Shown here: piece by piece, positions 11,401-20,110 of the stretch
Layout: every line of letters starts with the position of its first letter
How positions within the stretch are numbered: position 1 is the first letter of the stretch
Source: Strongylocentrotus purpuratus
Lineage: Eukaryota; Echinodermata; Echinoidea; Camarodonta; Strongylocentrotidae
Assembly (NCBI RefSeq): GCF_000002235.5
Contig: NW_022145601.1
Location: 4,585,563 to 4,649,562 of the forward strand
Direction: 5' to 3'
Length of the DNA stretch: 64,000 nucleotides
Made by a program: the position numbers and the translations under genes
The notes under the pieces: generated by a model
Databases searched by the model: none
The model's input: the letters and a program-made list of their open reading frames with translations, nothing else
What the model was told of the DNA's origin: nothing

Positions 11401-14400
11401 ACAAATCGAACTGTTATTGATGTTCCTGCCAATGTAGACAAGTTAGGAGATATCATTCCATCGATGTTGGCATGACATGTGTTGACGGGATGCGACACTC
11501 TTGGGGCATACTTTGGCATTGGATAGGGTACAATGCTGAAAGTGATGAAGCAGAAGATTCGACTCCCTTAGGACTCAGTTGGCAATGTTGATGCAGCATG
11601 GTCATATGTCATCACTCAACCTACTCAATGCTTTGCTTCATGTTATGGACAGTCAACAACCAACTGAATGTCAAAGGCTCGTATCAACGTGTGGCTATCA
11701 AGGGTCCGAAGACTAGGAGCTCCAAATACCCCCAAACCTTGCCTCACTACCTGAAACTACTGAAGCGTTTGTAGAAAATGTAAAGAGAGCTCATTTGCAA
11801 ACATGCGTGTGGAAGCACGCATTACAGTCACAACCTCACTTTGCAGAATTAAGTGTTAAATGACACCCTCTTCCGCATGGAATATTTTAGGGTTCCCAAC
11901 ACTTTAGAGGCTTTTAAACAAATTTCAAGATTTTGAAGCAAACTTATAAACGGATATAGTCCTGTATCGTATTGGTAGTTCGTAATTTTTAGGTTAATTT
12001 AAAAGAATCTAGTACCTTAGAATACAAATCTAGTTTCTTAACGCTGTCACTGAAAATGGGCATTTATCACCATATGCCACCTCATACCTATGGGACAGAA
12101 AGCATAAAATTCAACCGTGTTTTCTTCGAGTATCAAATTACAAAATAAAAATAAATGTGCAGCACAATTTTTACTCACTGTATCCAGTGCATCTGACTCA
12201 TGACATATGATAATCTCATGTTAGAAATTGGTATTTGGCCATCATTTTGAACTATGCAAGTTAATGTGTCTATAGAGGGCGCCATTCCGAATTATGCAAA
12301 TTTGCATATCATTTGTGATCATACAGCATCGCAATTTTTATTTAGTGATGAATCTAGAAAAAAAATCAAGATATTTGACTGTATTTGATGTAGTAAAATG
12401 CTGTTAAAACTTTTTATATCATTAATTTTGGTTAAAAAGGGAATTTGGGCGGCCATTTTGTATGACGTCACATATCTCAAATTGCTCAATGCTGACAGAG
12501 TGTCAGCAATCGAATTCTTCAAATTGATGGTCTAAGGAACTATAATCCGAAGAAAAAAAAACTATAGACCCTAAAACAAGGTATACCGAGATGGCTGCCG
12601 GACTAAACTATCCCTTTAAAGAAAATATGTTCATATTGTGGACCACTTTCCTATTTGTTTGAACAATAGAATAAATATGAATTTGCAGAATTATGAGACG
12701 AATAACATTTCCCTTGGGTGAAAAAGTTAGACGATGGTTGGGTGAACACAACTGGAAATATTTAAGAAAATATGTTCAGCTCCCCCCCCCCCCCCCCAGC
12801 CACTCTCTCACACGCACACAAACTTTTGGTTAACTGCAATGTGTAAGTATGAATAATTTATTTATCTATCCTACATGTGTACAAAGTATTGGAACACCTC
12901 GCGTTATCGCTCATACATGTACAGTCAAAACCTACCTACAACGATGAGTCTCATTAGTCCACCCCTGGCCTCGGCTCTCGGGCCCTGTGCATGTATTTCG
13001 TAAATACCCTCCTGTGATGCTTGTATGGGATCAGCGAACGTGTATGCAATGTCTGGACCCCTAAAGAAGACTATACGAACTGACGAGCCATTAAAGCGCA
13101 ACAGGTTGTAGTCTCTAACAGATGGATGGACCCGGTCGAATTGAATAGATACATTGACTTGTCCTGACGTCACAGTTTGTGTGAATCTTCCACCAGACGG
13201 TAAGAAATATGCTGAAAAGAGAAAATGTCGATAAGGACTTGTAAGAAGAATTAGTAGAAATTAGAAAAACAGTATTGAGAGAGAAGGGATGGGGTGACAT
13301 CTACATATTGTCCATGAGTAGCCTGAATAGCAGAGTTACCATGTCGTGGTGCAAGGTAAATATGTCACATGTACAAATGTCAGAGGTTAGAATATCAGCA
13401 GTAAAAAATGTCCGAGTTTAAAATATCAGATATAAAAATGACAGAGGTTAAAATGGGAGAGGTAAAAATGTCAGAGGTAAAAAAGCAAATGGTAAAAATT
13501 GTTAACTGAGCAACGGGGCGCCATCGATATGCGTTTCCGAACAATCAGACGAATCGTGGAGGGGGGGGGGGGGGGGGGGCATGATGACTTTTTTCTTTCG
13601 AGTCTTGCGCAACTTTTAAAATAATTTTTTTGAAAATCGGAACTACGGTTACAAGGTCACGTGACCTTTTGTCTTTGCATGTCAGCCCGAAAATCGCTCA
13701 TTTTCGTGATTTGTGTACAAAACATATGGAAAAGTCATTTTTCCTAAAAAGAGATCAAACATGGGTTATTGGGTCTTGTTTAAAGTTTAGGTGGTTGTTT
13801 TGGGGTCAAAATAGTTGAATTGTAGTTAGAAATGAAATAAAACAACAACAACATTAAAATACATAAGTTAAAGAAACATTGAAATACATAAGAAATTATC
13901 AAAACAACAGATAACATAAGGAATAAGCTGGCTCTTCCAATTGTTTTTGTCGTATTATTATCCAGAATGGTCTAATGAATATATGAAGTGAAAAAGAATT
14001 CTTAAATATGAATAATATATGATTTATGGGTAAAAATGTAGAAATTATCATAGTAGAAAATGAGAAAATATTAGGGGCGAATTAGACGATGAATAAGCGG
14101 GGGGGGGGGGGGGGTGAAGGTAAAATGTTGGTTACATTTTCCCCTTTTTTGCCAGGGTTGGGGGTCCGTCTAAACGCCCCCCGCCCCCCCCCCCCCCCGT
14201 GGATCCGCGCTAGGTATTAATAACGTGGAGAGTGACTAATGTGGATAGATGTCTTGCCAAATGATAATTAATGCTTGGGATGACATGTATCCGAACCCCG
14301 TATACCATGTGCTTGTTGGGGACTTCATAATGTCTAGATCACAACATCTCTACACATCCATGACTTACCGTCTGATCTCAGAAATATGGTCGGTACTACG

Positions 14401-17400
14401 GTTCTCATTCCATCTACTGACGATTCGCAGTAGAAAACACCATACGATCCATAAGGTTGAATCGAGATCAACTCTGTATGATGGATGACTGATGTTCGAT
14501 CTTCGCTCAAGAATATCTCTGGATCTGGTGCAGGTTTGGCCTGATAATATGTATTCGTGAGAACATATCTTCCCGTGGTATTGACAGCATTTGGATTGCC
14601 TGGTTCTGTGTAGCAGTCAAAGAATGGATTGCCAATCTCTGTGCTCGTGAACCCTCGGCTGATTATCGTCAAGTAGTTAGGAGCTGCATCATCTGCAACA
14701 TGAGGTAGACGTGATGGTAATAGTGTGTGGGTATGTGGGTGCGTGTGTGAGGGTGTGCGGGTGTGTCTCTACACACTCTAAAAAAAAGATACCCAATATT
14801 GGGTAAAATTTTACACTTTACGAGGGTAAAAAGGGAACATGCATGTTTGTTGGGTAAAATTTGACACAGGGGTGGTTGGGTAAAAATTTACACAGCAAAT
14901 GTTTAATGTTTTACCCAACTGATGTGCAATATATTTGACCCAATGTAAAAGGTAAAATGTTACCCAACGACAACCATGTTCCCTTTTTGACACAACATTG
15001 GGTAATTTTTACCCAACTCATCCTGGGTACTCGTTTACTTTGTTCTTGTGTAATTTTTTACCCAAAAGTTGGGTAAAATTTTAACCCAACCTTATTGTAT
15101 GATTTTTTATTTTTACACAGATTTGGGTAAAAAAGAGAATTTGTCCGAGGAGTTGGCTGGAAAAGTACATGCTATATGTAGTGTAGTGTATAAGTAGCAG
15201 ACCTCTCTCTCTCTCTCTCTTGGCTAGACAGTCTTTCGCTTGGCGTGCTCGCAGTAGGTGACTGCATCGCGGATGACATTCTCCATACGAATAATGTGTT
15301 GTCCAGAATTATGAGGAATTTCATGTCCATATTGAGAAGATTTACACGCATTCGTGCAAATAAATGCTGCGGAAAGACACAAGTGCATGATCGTAGTCTA
15401 TTTCGAACAAAGTCGTCCATCCTCTGTCGATCTTGAACACGATTAATTCGATGAACAGCTAATTCGGAACGACCGACCACGCTAGCGCTTCAATTATAGT
15501 TTTTAACATCAGTTGTGTCATAATACCAACGTTTAGGTGTCAAAACTTGTGTTTACCCAACGCGTGGTTCAAATATTAATCTGCATCGTTACTTTCTTAC
15601 CCCGGAAATGCACGCAGTCGAATTTTGATATGACACTATGGCAAGTGTAATGAAATTTCGAAGGGACTTGGTGTTTGGCACAAGGTTGGGTAATACTTTA
15701 CCCAACTTTTTTAAACAGCGATTTTGCACTCTATTTTTGAGTGAGTCAGAAAAAGATGTCCCACTTTTTAAAAGTTGTATTATTTGAAGTATGAATCACC
15801 CAGTAACTTGGCGCAAGTGAGTCTTGTAAAGATTGTCTGATGTTCAGTCATGCATGCAGAGATTCAAATGAAAATGGTACCTAAATATACTGGGAGGATA
15901 ACTCTATCAAAATATATCATGAAACCAATGATTAAATATTCATACTTCAAACAATACAACTTTTAAAAAGTGGGACATTTTTTGTGACTCACTCTGTATA
16001 ATATATTTTTTAAAATTTTTTTTTACTTACGGCCATCGATCTGATTCAGTTTGTATAAGGCGAAGACAACAAGCTGACCTAATGGCTAGGGCTAGACCAA
16101 CTAACGTGGGACTATAACATTGGAAAGTAAATACACTATTTATCCCACAACCCACATATCATCAATCTTGCAACACAAATTGGTCCAAAAAGAGATCACA
16201 TGAAAAATTATAGCTTTCATTATCTTGATGGCCGTAGTGATAGTAAAAAACATATGTGATGTACACGCTAGGAGCTAATTGGCCATGGTTTTTCAAAATA
16301 CGCGTAGAATTTTGGATGTAGGTCCATAGATAAATAAAGTAATCGCTCATCGCGCAACGTATGCGCATGCATCGCTGAATATTATAGAACGCGGATATTT
16401 GTGACCTAAATTTCACTTTTCCGCTCGTCCGTAACTTTTTGTTTCTGTCTTCTAATCTAATATGCATATTCATTCCCATGTTAACAGCTGTCGAATCAGA
16501 AATCTTGATTTATAATCATACGTCTAGATTCAGCAAATCAAGCTCGCTTCATAACATATAATTTTTCAGTAATATTTATCGTAAAATTATTCAAAAATTA
16601 ACTGGATTCAAAATGACCATGTTTGCCATATAATCGATTCCTAACATTATGGTTTTGTTTCGGTTGCCATGGAAATTGTTTCTCCTATTTAGTTAATACT
16701 TTCATGAACATATTTTGATTATCCATCATTCAATCTTCAAATTGTCATTCGTGTTTGCAAGTCTTATTGGCTAGTTTTCGAACGATTAGAAGAAAGAAAA
16801 AAAGTACGGACGCGCGGAAATATCCTCAAAATGGCCGCGATCTGCAATTTCCACGAGGTCCACGCTCTTGAAAAGAGGTGCGCATCGATCTGCGCATTGT
16901 AGGCCTGTAGTAAGATATACTTATTTTTGACTTTCGTGTTCCTCATCCATCATCTCTTTCGAAATGTATTGTCCATGTGTGATAGAGAGCAAACAATCAC
17001 CTCCTTTACTTTGGCGTTTGAAACCTGATACGTTTTCATGAATAAAAGAATTGTACTTTTTGTAAGATTTGCTGTCGTTGTCAATTTGGGGACTCCACGT
17101 TAAACAACAATCTATTACTACTCCAAGTCAAAGATAATTAGGACTTTGTTTGAGATTTTGGGAGAGGTTGAGCGTTTGGTTGTTTTGGGTTTAGTTTTGG
17201 TTAGGAATTCAGTTCGTTTAGAGCAATTGTCGCTGGACCATGAGTCGTACACGAGTCCTTCAGGATTACTCTTATTAATACACACGCTAAAGTACAATTA
17301 TTTAAAGAAACACGAACAATATTGAACCCATGAGCGAATAATGATACGACAAGAATACTTTTTATTACGTGTCCTCAGAAATACAGAAATTAAGTATATT

Positions 17401-17576
17401 TAGATATGGCGCATTCATTATTAAATATACACATGGCATACATAATTATATAGGAAGATTGTTACATGGTAATAACACAACTACACAGAAATGATGGAGT
17501 TAGACTCACCAATGTGACATACTACAGCTATTATCAAAAGAACATTTGCTGCATGATGTGATAAGGAATACATCAT
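614..17576 (-). CDS. Tie-like receptor, 5' part (11 exons; kinase off window)
   Basis: Exons in reading order: 17576-17510, 14692-14369, 13211-12936, 6384-6247, 5681-5529, 5073-4936, 3833-3798, 3381-3082, 2799-2485, 1467-1394, 863-614. They sum to 2071 nt (about 690 residues) with no internal stop. The predicted order is signal peptide, Ig, Ig, three EGF units, a partial EGF, Ig, FN3, FN3. Vertebrate Tie1/Tie2 have Ig-Ig-EGFx3-Ig-FN3x3-TM-kinase, so the match is by domain order, not by alignment. All introns are phase 1 except the one splitting the second FN3, which is phase 0. Nothing in 1-613 looks like a further exon, so the third FN3, membrane segment and any kinase would lie to the left. 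A kinase-less adhesion protein remains possible. In chordates Tie receptors bind angiopoietins at the surface of endothelial cells; the role here is inferred only. Confidence 0.68.
927..1100. repeat. Degenerate GGACAA minisatellite remnant
   Basis: Units of about 16 nt such as GGACAACTTCCCCTA and GGACAAATACTCCTTA recur at 927-975, with weaker inverted matches near 1090-1110. They resemble the intact inverted minisatellite at 58267-58600. It lies in the intron that splits FN3 domain 2. Confidence 0.4.
1394..1467 (-). CDS. Exon: first third of FN3 domain 2
   Basis: A 74-nt exon (GTGTAG acceptor, GTAAGA donor) reading APTGVLSHVTVHQVSS then PEQLLITWQ. It enters in phase 1 and leaves in phase 0, which is exactly the phase needed by the next exon (863-614). 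The LLITWQ tryptophan is the FN3 strand-B position. The intron that follows is only 530 nt and holds a poly-A/T run, a poly-G/C run and a degenerate minisatellite. Confidence 0.72.
2485..2799 (-). CDS. Exon: fibronectin III domain 1
   Basis: A 315-nt phase-1 exon (ACCAAG acceptor, GTGAGT donor) covering one complete FN3 domain. Hallmarks are ITLSWDGWMDG (strand B tryptophan), IGYKVYYKEA (strand C), a GLSPDRDYLFGVSAV segment (L-x-P-x-x-x-Y) and the closing GEGP. No membrane segment follows. Confidence 0.82.
3082..3381 (-). CDS. Exon: third Ig-like domain
   Basis: A 300-nt phase-1 exon (TTGAAG acceptor, GTAGGT donor) encoding about 100 residues. It has a cysteine in IQFSCRGEG and another in EDLFVCIFYD. 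Spacing and the L-F-V-C context fit Ig strands B and F. It sits between the EGF block and the first FN3, as in Tie receptors. Confidence 0.7.
3798..3833 (-). CDS. 36-nt micro-exon: truncated EGF start
   Basis: A TTTTACAG acceptor and a GTAGGT donor bracket 36 nt that read K-CLAGRFGRNC-S when joined to the preceding exon, phase 1 to phase 1. This is the CxxGxFGxxC opening of an EGF unit without the rest. It links the third EGF unit to the third Ig domain. Because the length is a multiple of three, skipping it would keep the frame. The motif match and strong splice sites are the evidence; expression is unseen. Confidence 0.65.
3867..4364. mobile_element. TTAA-flanked MITE family 1, copy A (498 bp)
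   Basis: Termini are TTAAAGGTAATACAAAG and its inverse CTTTGTATTACCTTTAA. A second copy with the same ends and matching interior lies at 36213-36726. TTAA at both outer edges is the target-site hallmark of piggyBac-type transposition (known for that superfamily; inferred here). No transposase is encoded. It sits in the intron between the third EGF exon and the 36-nt exon. Confidence 0.75.
4936..5073 (-). CDS. Exon: EGF unit 3 (8 Cys)
   Basis: A 138-nt phase-1 exon (TATTAG acceptor, GTAAGT donor). It encodes ECDPGEFGASCTETCHC through CQHGWAGSSCQ, eight cysteines. The CxxGxFGxxC opening is shared with the other EGF units and with the 36-nt exon that follows. Confidence 0.8.
5322..5490. repeat. 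(ATT)n microsatellite
   Basis: Almost uninterrupted TTA/ATT triplets with a few TTG and TCA variants. It begins about 40 nt beyond the donor-side end of EGF exon 2. No coding role. Confidence 0.9.
5529..5681 (-). CDS. Exon: EGF unit 2 (8 Cys)
   Basis: A 153-nt phase-1 exon (AATATAG acceptor, GTAAAT donor). It encodes GCGGNRFGRSCEYRC at the start and CAPGYKSLNC at the end, eight cysteines in all. It is slightly longer than its neighbours because of an insert after the third cysteine. A long (ATT)n microsatellite lies immediately downstream in the intron. Confidence 0.8.
6247..6384 (-). CDS. Exon: EGF unit 1 (8 Cys)
   Basis: A 138-nt phase-1 exon (ATGCAG acceptor, GTAATT donor) encoding about 46 residues with eight cysteines. 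It begins ECPLGRYNSSSGC and ends CAPGFKGETCEK. The C-A-P-G-F-x-G-x-x-C ending is the usual EGF terminus, and the eight-cysteine count is like laminin-type or Tie EGF units. One exon equals one unit here. Confidence 0.8.
6690..7760. repeat. Dispersed repeat block, left partner of 12230-12750
   Basis: The segment at 6692-6800 (starting GTGGACCACTTTTCTATTTG) recurs in direct orientation at 12639-12750. The segment at about 7355-7712 (GTCCGGCAGCC to AGCGCCCTCTATAAACA) recurs inverted at about 12266-12610. Both fall in the same intron of the Tie-like gene and flank the nested transposon complex. Apparent open frames here are fragments of the repeat, not genes. Confidence 0.6.
9490..11050 (-). mobile_element. 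Degenerate non-LTR retrotransposon (RT fragment), inserted
   Basis: Read on the minus strand, fragments spell reverse-transcriptase motifs: FIDLSKAFDCVQHKRLW, TIGQVVRQGCILSP, TNLRYADN (catalytic YADD changed to YADN), then LNVKKTKIMIVGN. Towards the 3' end come KLQ-FGHVSRRSGDNLDK and KLRWTDDL, a tail common in CR1/Jockey/RTE-like LINEs. The 3' end near 9500 is a short (GAC)n-like repeat. The body contains stops and is itself interrupted at about 10132-10690. Clade is not resolved. Confidence 0.6.
10132..10690. mobile_element. TIR element inserted in the LINE
   Basis: The LINE reading frame stops at the YADN block (about 10690) and resumes at TLITRTSEELLELL (about 10130). The intervening segment is bounded by AGTGGCATAC on one side and GTATTGATGGG/TACGCCA on the other, an imperfect AGTGGCRTA inverted pair. 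It contains a G run at about 10230-10245 and a poly-C patch near 10645. No coding capacity. Confidence 0.45.
12230..12750. repeat. Dispersed repeat block, right partner of 6690-7760
   Basis: It contains CTATAGAGGGCGCCA, then AATGCTGACAGAGTGTCAGC (itself a small palindrome), then GGCTGCCGGACTAAAC. The same motifs run in reverse order and orientation at 7355-7712. The adjoining GTGGACCACTTTCC unit is a direct copy of 6692-6800. Confidence 0.6.
12936..13211 (-). CDS. Exon: second Ig-like domain
   Basis: A 276-nt phase-1 exon between a TTTCAG acceptor and a GTAGGT donor. It encodes AYFLPSGGRFTQTVTSGQ and continues to a segment resembling Ig strands E-G (EGIYEIHAQGPRAEARGG). It has no cysteine pair, so it is a divergent Ig fold. 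In vertebrate Tie receptors the Ig domain preceding the EGF units is likewise atypical. A poly-C tract lies just downstream in the intron (about 12781-12797). Confidence 0.65.
13340..13500. repeat. Degenerate AAAATGTCAGAGGTTA minisatellite
   Basis: Seven or so imperfect 16-18-nt units built on AAAATGTCAGAGGTTA run head to tail, with some units in shorter form. They lie in the intron between the two Ig exons and are followed by a poly-G run at about 13560-13579. Confidence 0.5.
14369..14692 (-). CDS. Exon: first Ig-like domain
   Basis: A 324-nt exon between a TTGCAG acceptor and a GTAAGT donor, phase 1 at both ends. It encodes about 108 residues with two well-spaced cysteines (FFDCYTEPG and GVFYCESS). 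The second sits in a YGVFYC context typical of Ig strand F (YxC). It follows the signal peptide directly, as the first Ig domain of a Tie-type receptor would. Assignment is by motif, not alignment. Confidence 0.7.
14775..15135. repeat. TTGGGTAAA inverted minisatellite element
   Basis: About ten copies of TTGGGTAAAA or its inverse TTTTACCCAA occur here in both orientations, together with TTTACAC spacers. Further copies occur at about 15548 and 15685-15706. The layout is a palindromic foldback-type element in the first intron of the Tie-like gene. The stretch 15140-15480 between the copies is open on the minus strand for about 100 codons but resembles nothing I know. Confidence 0.5.
15739..15995. 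mobile_element. Mariner-type MITE (257 bp)
   Basis: Long terminal inverted repeats of about 55 nt run from GAGTGAGTCAGAAAAAGATG inward to TTTGAAGTATGAAT, and back from ATTCATACTTCAAA out to TTTTTTGTGACTCACTC. The right flank reads CTGTATA, leaving a TA. CAGAGTGAGTC-like ends and TA flanks suggest a Tc1/mariner derivation. It is non-coding and lies in the first intron of the Tie-like gene. Confidence 0.7.
17510..17576 (-). CDS. Signal-peptide exon of Tie-like receptor
   Basis: The exon begins with tandem ATGs at 17576-17574 and 17573-17571 and reads MMYSLSHHAANVLLIIAVVC before a GTGAGT donor at 17509-17504. A short polar start followed by a hydrophobic core (VLLIIAVV) is a classic secretion signal. 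It ends in phase 1, matching the phase-1 acceptor of the exon at 14692. Which of the two ATGs is used cannot be decided. 5' UTR and promoter were not identified; the upstream sequence is AT-rich. Confidence 0.65.
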
Positions 17577-18021
17577 GGCGAGCGAGCCTATGTTACGATG
17601 TCAGGAAATATTTTACGAGTGCCTCAATATTCGATTACATTTTAAATTTGCTATCGTATTTCCGCGTTTAAGGGTTAGAACGAAGTAAACGGTTCATGTT
17701 TTCCGTATGGTGCAAAAAATGCATGCAGAAATCAAGTAAAAGTTAAATAATTCCTATTCCAGCGAACACAAATGACGTCCCTCATTTTGTAGAATCGATG
17801 AACAAATACGACAATAATAATGATAATAATAATAATAACTTTCGATTTATTTAGTGCATAAAAATGAATAATTAATTATGCACTATGCATTAAAAGAGTA
17901 TGCTTTACAATCTACATCAACATCTTTTATAAGAGGATAAATAACTTACTACATGCTCACCGACACATTAAAACAAGAATTGAAACACTACTGTAAGAAA
18001 AGATGTGTCTTTAATTCTTTC

Positions 18022-18375
18022 TTAAAGATATAGACCGGTAGTGGTAAACTTGCGGTTCAAGGGTTTTGGGTGCAAAATATACATTCAATATTGTTTAAAT
18101 ATTGCCTTCAGAGGTTAAGTTGGCAATACTTCAACCTAAATTCGCAAAAAGCAGAAATATATGTCCAAATGTTTAATGTTGAAGTGCATTCGCGATATCT
18201 ATCCAGGCCAGATCAATATGATAATTTACCAAATATATCAATTAGTAGGCGGTTTCCTGGCAAAATTTGTATCATCACGTATTAGTCAAAAGATATTCTT
18301 TCACATGATTGGTAATAAGAGCTTCCATTTTATTTTTTGACAGGGGGCATTTCCAAAACTGATCTATACCTTTAA
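18022..18375. mobile_element. TTAA-flanked MITE family 2, copy A (354 bp)
   Basis: It begins TTAAAGATATAGACCGGTAG and ends TATACCTTTAA, so the tips are short inverted repeats with outer TTAA. A near-identical copy occupies 51544-51901 in MSP130 intron 1. No reading frame is conserved between the copies. Confidence 0.75.
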
Positions 18376-18984
18376 AATCATTTAGGGAAGATGTATTCCT
18401 GAGTCGTCAAGGACAGAGACTTCCACAGAGCTGGAGCCGAAACCGAAACCACAAAGGATCGGTCTCCATAACTGATGTAGTGTACGTACTGGATTATGCT
18501 CACGAATTAGATCCGACGTAAAAGATGGAGCAAGATTATTTTGTGCTTTTTATTTAGGCTCCCCACATTTTACATTGTATTACCTTACTCGTCATATCTA
18601 TATGTTGTGAAACTTTGTACCTATTTTCCGTACATTATACTTGATTTGAAATCTTTAAAATTGTGTGTAATCTATGCTTATACGCTTGTATATATAAAAC
18701 AAAGTTGTTTTTGATGTAAACGTGGACAAAATAAACTTCAAACTTCAAACATGATGAGATTTAGATTGCAACACGTTTTTCAATGGGCAACCAGTGTAGT
18801 TTCTTTAGAAGTGACGGAATCTATTGAACGAGCACCACCATTAACTTTGTTGCTGTGTTTAAAATTCTCTGAACCCGGTATAATTCCCTTTTTCGCAAGG
18901 CCAAACAACAATACATGATAATAGCAGATGTTTTGTGTGTAAACAGACAGTCATCAAGACCACAATTTCATTATTTTTTATGCC

Positions 18985-20110
18985 TCCGTTACGAAGTAGC
19001 CGGAGGCATTATGTTTTCGGGTTGTCCGTCCGTCCGTCCGTCCGTCCGTACGTCTGTACGTACGTCTGTACGTACGTCCCGTTCTCGTGATCACGTTATC
19101 TGAAGAACGGATCAATGGATTCCTACCAAACTTTGGTCATATATGTATCTAGCAAAGTCGATGAACTGATTAGATTTTGGGGTCACGAGGTCAAAGGTCA
19201 AAGGTCACAGGGCTCATTATGTATGCAAAAACAGCTCGTGATCGCGTTATCTGAAGAACCGATGGATGGATTCCTGCCAAACTTTGGTCATGTATGTATC
19301 TTGTAGAGTCGATGAACTGATTAGATTTTGGGGTCACGAGGTCAAAGGTCAAAGGTCACAGGGCTCATTATGTATGCAAAACGGCTCGTGATCGCGTTAT
19401 CTGAAGAACCGATAGATGGATTCCTGCCAAACTTTGGTCATGTATGTATCTTGCAGAGCCAATGAACTGATTAGATTTTGGGGTCACGAGGTCAAAGGTC
19501 AAAGGTCACAGGGCTCATTATGTATGCAAAAACAGCTTGTGATCGCGTTATCTCAAGAACCGATTGATGGATTCCTGCCAAACTTAGGTCATGTATGTTA
19601 CTTGCAGAGCCGATGAACTTATTAGATTTTGGGTAACGAGGTCAAAGGTCAAAGGTCACAGCGCCCATTATGTATGCAAAAACAGCTTGTGATCGCGTTA
19701 TCATTAGAACAGATTGATGGATTCCTGCCAAACTTAGATCATTTATGTATCTTGCAGAGCCAATGAACTGTGTAGATTCTTGGTTCATAAGGTCCAAGGT
19801 CATGGGCTCATTATGTATGCAAAAATAGCTTGTGAACGCATTCTCATTAGAACTGACAGATGGATTACTATTTAACTCTGGATATCTTGCAGAGCCAATG
19901 AGCTGAGTAGATATTAGGATCATGAGGTCAAAGTTCAAAGGGTCATATATGTATATGAGAAATTGTTTGTAATCACGATATTCTGAGAACCTGTTAATGG
20001 ATTACAATTGAACTTGAATTTGAAAAATTTCTTCTGTTTTGGTTTGTAAAATTGCTCTATGACGGAGGCATCATTTTCGACTGCGCGCAGTCGAATTCCA
20101 TCTAGTTTCA
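18985..20110. mobile_element. TIR element enclosing a 150-bp satellite
   Basis: The left end holds ATGCCTCCG and CGGAGGCAT close together, followed by a (GTCC)n run. The right end holds GACGGAGGCATCATTTTCG and a CTGCGCGCAGTCG palindrome. Internally, six copies of a unit of about 150 nt run from about 19115 to 19990; the GGTCACGAGGTCA landmark recurs at 19181, 19332, 19482, 19632, 19782 and 19917. The unit contains AGGTCAAAGGTCA repeats. Because 150 is a multiple of three, short open frames persist through it; these are not genes. Confidence 0.75.

Larger units (their letters stand above)
9001..11863 (+). pseudogene. Degenerate transposon-associated gene, split by a LINE
   Basis: The plus strand carries remnants of one protein in two blocks. 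The 5' block (about 9001-9490) starts MDKAVDIYTRQMHNFQKK and includes VVLCCGWK, CLVFDRSES and a FQLSPASLLPSKKLSLTV stretch. The 3' block (about 11240-11863) includes VRVLVDDTDVYVLLLHHY, HVLTGCDTLGAYFGIG and a QTCVWKHALQSQPHFAELSV ending with TGA at 11861-11863. I recognise these (DDTD, TGCDT, VWKHAL) as parts of a large uncharacterised protein repeated in many invertebrate genomes; I cannot name its domain. Several stops and frameshifts make it non-functional. A reverse-strand LINE separates the blocks. Confidence 0.6.

Noticed and set aside
15172..15480. 102-codon minus-strand frame inside the TTGGGTAAA element
   Set aside because: No recognisable motif, no second element-encoded segment, and surrounded by repeat units; kept only as a point to check.
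19115..19616. Repeated open frames such as MDSYQTLVIYVSSK and MDSCQTLVMYVSCR
   Set aside because: They come from a 150-bp satellite whose length is a multiple of three, so frame is kept automatically; no conservation pattern suggests protein selection.
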